DNA of 64,000 nucleotides from a bacterium HR29. GTDB taxonomy: Bacteria > Chloroflexota > Dehalococcoidia > Tepidiformales > Tepidiformaceae. The stretch covers positions 1,091,602 to 1,155,601 of the forward strand of contig BEIF01000001.1 in assembly GCA_002898215.1 (NCBI GenBank), read 5' to 3'. Below are positions 61,273 to 64,000 of the stretch, in pieces. Every line of letters starts with the position of its first letter. Positions within the stretch are counted from its first letter, which is position 1. The notes below the pieces were generated by a model that saw nothing but the letters and a program-made list of their open reading frames with translations, was not told the origin of the DNA and searched no databases. The position numbers and the translations under genes were made by a program.

Positions 61273-62214
61273 ATGCCACGGAAGAAGGTCACCATCGTCG
61301 GCGCCGGAATGACGGGCGGCGCCATGGCCCAGCGCCTCATCGAGCGGGACATCTGCGACGTCGTGCTCCAGGACGACCCGCAGTACGCGGGAACGATGCA
61401 TCACGGCAAGGCCCTCGACGAAGGCCAAGCGGCCGCGTGGGAGGGGTTTTCGGCGCGTCTCACCGCGACCGACGGCTGGGAGGAAACCGCCGATTCCGAC
61501 GTCGTGGTCATCACCGCCGGCGCACCGCGGAAGCCGGGGCAAAGCCGCGAGGAGCTCCTCAATAACAACGCGGCCATCGTGCGGGCCAAGGCCGAGGCGG
61601 CAGCGAAGTACTCGCCGAACGCCGTCATCATCGTCTTCTCGAACCCGATGGACGCCATGTGTCACGTGGCGATGAAGGCCTCGGGTTTTCCCCGGGAGCG
61701 GGTCATCGGCCAGGGCGGGATGCTCGACAGCGCCCGATACCGTTACTTCGTGGCCCAGGCGCTGGGCGTGTCGCCGCTCGATGTGCACGGCTACGTCATC
61801 GGCGGCCACACCGACACGACGATGGTGCCCGTGGTCTCGCAGACCCGGGTCGGCGGGATACCGCTTACGGATCTCCTCCCGAAGGACCAGATCGACGCCA
61901 TCGTCGCCCGGACGATGCGCGGCGGCGCCGAAATCGGCGAGCTGTACAAGACGGGGAGCGCGTACTTCGCCCCGTCCGCGGCCACGATCGCCATGGTCGA
62001 GGCCATCCTGCTCGACCAGCGGCGTCTGATGCCCTGTTCCGTCTACCACCAGGGCGAATACGGCATCCACGACGTCTTTTCGGGCACCATCTGCCAGCTC
62101 GGCGAGGGCGGCGTCCAGCGGACGTTCGAACTGCCGCTGACCGACGAGGAGCGAGAGAAGGTCATCGCCGCGGCGAACGCGACGAAGGAGCTGCTCAAGC
62201 TCCTAGCCGAGTGA
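61273..62214 (+). CDS. mdh: malate dehydrogenase (LDH-like type)
   Basis: 313 residues. NAD motif VTIVGAGMTGGAMAQRL with Asp after strand 2 (QDDP) for NAD. VVVITAGAPRKPGQSREELL, VFSNPMDAM, the catalytic His region VIGGHTDTTMVP and the substrate Arg in MLDSARYRYF are visible. Converts malate and oxaloacetate. CGGAGAGG ribosome binding site. Its last 12 bases overlap the opposing argH. Confidence 0.93.
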   Translation: MPRKKVTIVGAGMTGGAMAQRLIERDICDVVLQDDPQYAGTMHHGKALDEGQAAAWEGFSARLTATDGWEETADSDVVVITAGAPRKPGQSREELLNNNAAIVRAKAEAAAKYSPNAVIIVFSNPMDAMCHVAMKASGFPRERVIGQGGMLDSARYRYFVAQALGVSPLDVHGYVIGGHTDTTMVPVVSQTRVGGIPLTDLLPKDQIDAIVARTMRGGAEIGELYKTGSAYFAPSAATIAMVEAILLDQRRLMPCSVYHQGEYGIHDVFSGTICQLGEGGVQRTFELPLTDEEREKVIAAANATKELLKLLAE

Positions 62215-63585
62215 CGGCGGAGCGACCTCGGCGCGAATCGCAGCCACCGCCTCGCGGACGCGGCGCGGGGCCGTTCCTCCGGGAAGGTCCCGCGCCGCGA
62301 GGGCCGCGTCGACGGTGATGCCGAGGACATCGGCCTCGAAGAGTTCGCTTTCGGCGCGGTAGGCCTCGAGCGGCAGATCGGCGAGGTCGCATCCGCGACG
62401 CTCCGCCTCCCGGACGAGGCGTCCGACGATTTCGTGAGCCTGCCGGAAGGGCACCCCTTTGCGGACGAGGTAATCGGCGACATCGGTCGCCAGGACGAAG
62501 CCGGAGCCGGCCGCCTGGCGCATCCGGTCGAGGTCGAACCGCAGCTCCGGGAGCATCGCCGCGAAGATGTCGAGCGTGGCCAGCAGCGTCGCAGCGGCGG
62601 CCTTGGCGGCGCGCTTGTCCTCTTGGAGGTCCCGGTTGTAGGCGAGCGGCAGGGCCTTCACGACCATGAGGAGGTTCACCAGCTCCCCCACGACACGCCC
62701 GCTCCGGGCTCGCGCCAGCTCGGCAACGTCCGGGTTCCGCTTCTGGGGCATCATGCTCGACCCGGTGGAGAACGCGTCGGGTAAGTGCACGAACCCGAAC
62801 TCGACCGTGGACCAGAGCACGACCTCCTCGGCGAGCCGCGACAGGTGGAGCTGGGCGATGGCGCAAGCAGCCAGGAATTCGAGGAAGACATCCCGGTCCC
62901 CGACCGCGTCGAGGCTGTTGCGGCTCACCGCCGAGAACCCGAGCTCGCGGGCGACGAACTCCCGGTCGAGCGGGTAGGGGCTCCCGGCGAGCGCCCCCGA
63001 GCCCAGCGGCATCACATCGATCCGGCGGCGGGCATCGAGGAACCGTGCGCGGTCGCGAAGGAGCATCTCGGCGTAGGCCACCAGGTGATGGCCCAGGGTC
63101 ACCGGCTGCGCCCGCTGGAGGTGGGTGTAGCCCGGCATGGGGTCGGCGGCATGGCGCTCGGCCAACTCCGCGAGGACGAGGATGAGCCGCTCGATGGCCC
63201 GGACGATGGCATCGGTGCGGTCACGAAGGAGGAGGCGATTGAGCAGCGCCACCTGGTCGTTGCGGGAGCGTGCGGTGTGCAGCTTGCCCGCCACCGGGCC
63301 GATCTTCTCGCGGAGGAGGACCTCCACGTGGGTGTGGATGTCCTCCAGCTCAGGACGCCACGTCACCCGGCCCGCCCGGAAGTCCTCGAGAACCGCCTCG
63401 AGGCCGGCCACAATCCGGTCCGCTTCCTCCTGGGGAATGATGCCCTGCTTTCCGAGCATGCGGGCATGGGCGATGGAGCCCGCGATATCGAACTCGTACA
63501 GGTCGGCGTCATCGCCGGCGGTGTACTCCTGCACGAGCGGGTCCATCTCGCCTTCGAATCGGCCGCCCCAAGTCCGCTGCGCCAT
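62203..63585 (-). CDS. argH: argininosuccinate lyase
   Basis: 460-residue fumarase-superfamily enzyme, final step of arginine synthesis. RTWGGRFEGEMDP, EDIHTHVEVLLREKIG, HTARSRNDQVAL, MPGYTHLQRAQPVTLGHHL and the signature GSSMMPQKRNPDVAEL. ATG 63585 gives the family N-terminus; ATG 63594 is an alternative. No argG nearby. Confidence 0.95.
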   Translation of the reverse strand: MAQRTWGGRFEGEMDPLVQEYTAGDDADLYEFDIAGSIAHARMLGKQGIIPQEEADRIVAGLEAVLEDFRAGRVTWRPELEDIHTHVEVLLREKIGPVAGKLHTARSRNDQVALLNRLLLRDRTDAIVRAIERLILVLAELAERHAADPMPGYTHLQRAQPVTLGHHLVAYAEMLLRDRARFLDARRRIDVMPLGSGALAGSPYPLDREFVARELGFSAVSRNSLDAVGDRDVFLEFLAACAIAQLHLSRLAEEVVLWSTVEFGFVHLPDAFSTGSSMMPQKRNPDVAELARARSGRVVGELVNLLMVVKALPLAYNRDLQEDKRAAKAAAATLLATLDIFAAMLPELRFDLDRMRQAAGSGFVLATDVADYLVRKGVPFRQAHEIVGRLVREAERRGCDLADLPLEAYRAESELFEADVLGITVDAALAARDLPGGTAPRRVREAVAAIRAEVAPPSLG

Positions 63586-63651
63586 GGAGCCCATGGTGGC
63601 ATGGGCCGCGCACGCGAACAATCCACGAACGATGCTAGCGGCGACGCTCGG

Positions 63652-63657
63652 TACAAT
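63652..63657 (+). promoter_or_regulatory. -10 element, leaderless start of glgP
   Basis: TACAAT, six bases, ATG 63664. Same hexamer and spacing as at the DinB-like gene. Confidence 0.55.
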
Positions 63658-63663
63658 CGCCCC

Positions 63664-64000
63664 ATGCGCCTGCGAGCCCCGAGGACGCTATTCGTCGAGC
63701 GCCGACTACCCCCCGAGCTTGCACCGTTGGCAGACCTCGCCCGCGACCTGTGGTGGTCGTGGCACCCGGAAGCGCGCGAGCTCTTCGAGCGTCTCGACCC
63801 GGCCCTCTGGGAGGCGACGGGCCACAACCCCTACCGCCTCCTCCAGGTCGTGGGCGAGGAGCGGCTCCGAGCGGCCGCCGCCGACGTGGGCTACGTGGCT
63901 CAGCTCCAGGCGGCAGCAAGGGCGCACGCGAGCCAACTCGACGCTCCCGCAGCCGACGCCCTCCCGGGCCGCCAGCCCTACGAGGTGGTGGCGTACTTCT
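63664..64000 (+). CDS. glgP: alpha-glucan/glycogen phosphorylase, N-terminal part (3' truncated by window)
   Basis: First 112 residues of a DUF3417-type alpha-glucan phosphorylase: LADLARDLWWSWHPEARELFERLDPALWEATGHNPYRLLQ. These PLP enzymes release glucose 1-phosphate from glycogen or maltodextrin. The catalytic part is beyond the window. Confidence 0.85.
   Translation, partial: MRLRAPRTLFVERRLPPELAPLADLARDLWWSWHPEARELFERLDPALWEATGHNPYRLLQVVGEERLRAAAADVGYVAQLQAAARAHASQLDAPAADALPGRQPYEVVAYF

Overview
This window is about 69 % GC by eye, densely coded on both strands, and reads as ordinary chromosome: no rRNA, tRNA, CRISPR array, insertion sequence or prophage was recognised. The gene mix suits a thermophile-leaning Chloroflexota bacterium (a Dehalococcoidia/Tepidiforma-like lineage is my guess, from protein flavour and not from a marker search). 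It includes a NurA/HerA pair, an F420-type LLM flavoprotein, SirB1, a DUF3417-type glucan phosphorylase, very high GC, many GTG/TTG starts and many 1-4 bp start/stop overlaps.

Layout. 1-3.8 kb: aromatic amino-acid genes (trpB 3' end, a CAAX-type membrane protease, trpA, aroH, DAHP synthase). 3.8-6.8 kb: scpA, ribF, tyrS. 7-9.4 kb: a LamG lipoprotein and small NTF2-like/exported proteins. 9.6-13.4 kb: xerD-type recombinase and yajC-secD-secF. 13.4-16.9 kb (minus): nurA - unknown - herA. 16.9-20.4 kb (minus): SirB1 - Crp/FNR - GDPD-like - HemW. 20.5-25 kb: metallo-beta-lactamase protein, degenerate Nudix protein, HExxH protease, and an ECF sigma / anti-sigma / SIMPL operon. 25-28.3 kb: a very large signal peptidase I. 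28.3-30.6 kb: pyrE, DinB-like, folP. 30.6-36.7 kb: membrane/exported proteins, LLM oxidoreductase, phosphatase, SDR, zinc-finger protein, beta-propeller. 36.7-46.7 kb (minus): a twelve-gene flagellar basal body/hook operon, fliF-G-H-I-J-flgB-C-fliE-fliK-flgD-orf-flgE. 46.9-48.9 kb: two MaoC-type dehydratase subunits and a frameshifted SDR. 49-53 kb: yggS, proC, two yggT, an ABC-2 exporter. 53-54.3 kb (minus): infC-rpmI-rplT. 54.4-64 kb: galU, an unknown nuclease-fold candidate, lepA, a GPH transporter, mdh, argH and the start of glgP.

The most unusual items are these. (1) A signal peptidase I carries an N-terminal extension of about 830 residues, acidic and Trp-punctuated, with an exact 122-residue-spaced repeat. 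(2) A -10 element (TANNNT) recurs 6-8 nt before the start codons of operon-leading genes, which implies widespread leaderless transcription. (3) Two operons (nurA-herA and yajC-secDF) appear to begin with a leaderless mini-ORF whose stop codon overlaps the start of the first real gene. (4) The nurA - unknown - herA three-gene set has a middle protein that may be a stand-alone HAS-barrel-like partner.

No stretch longer than about 300 bases lacks a gene; the longest gaps are 9449-9679 and 6825-7040.
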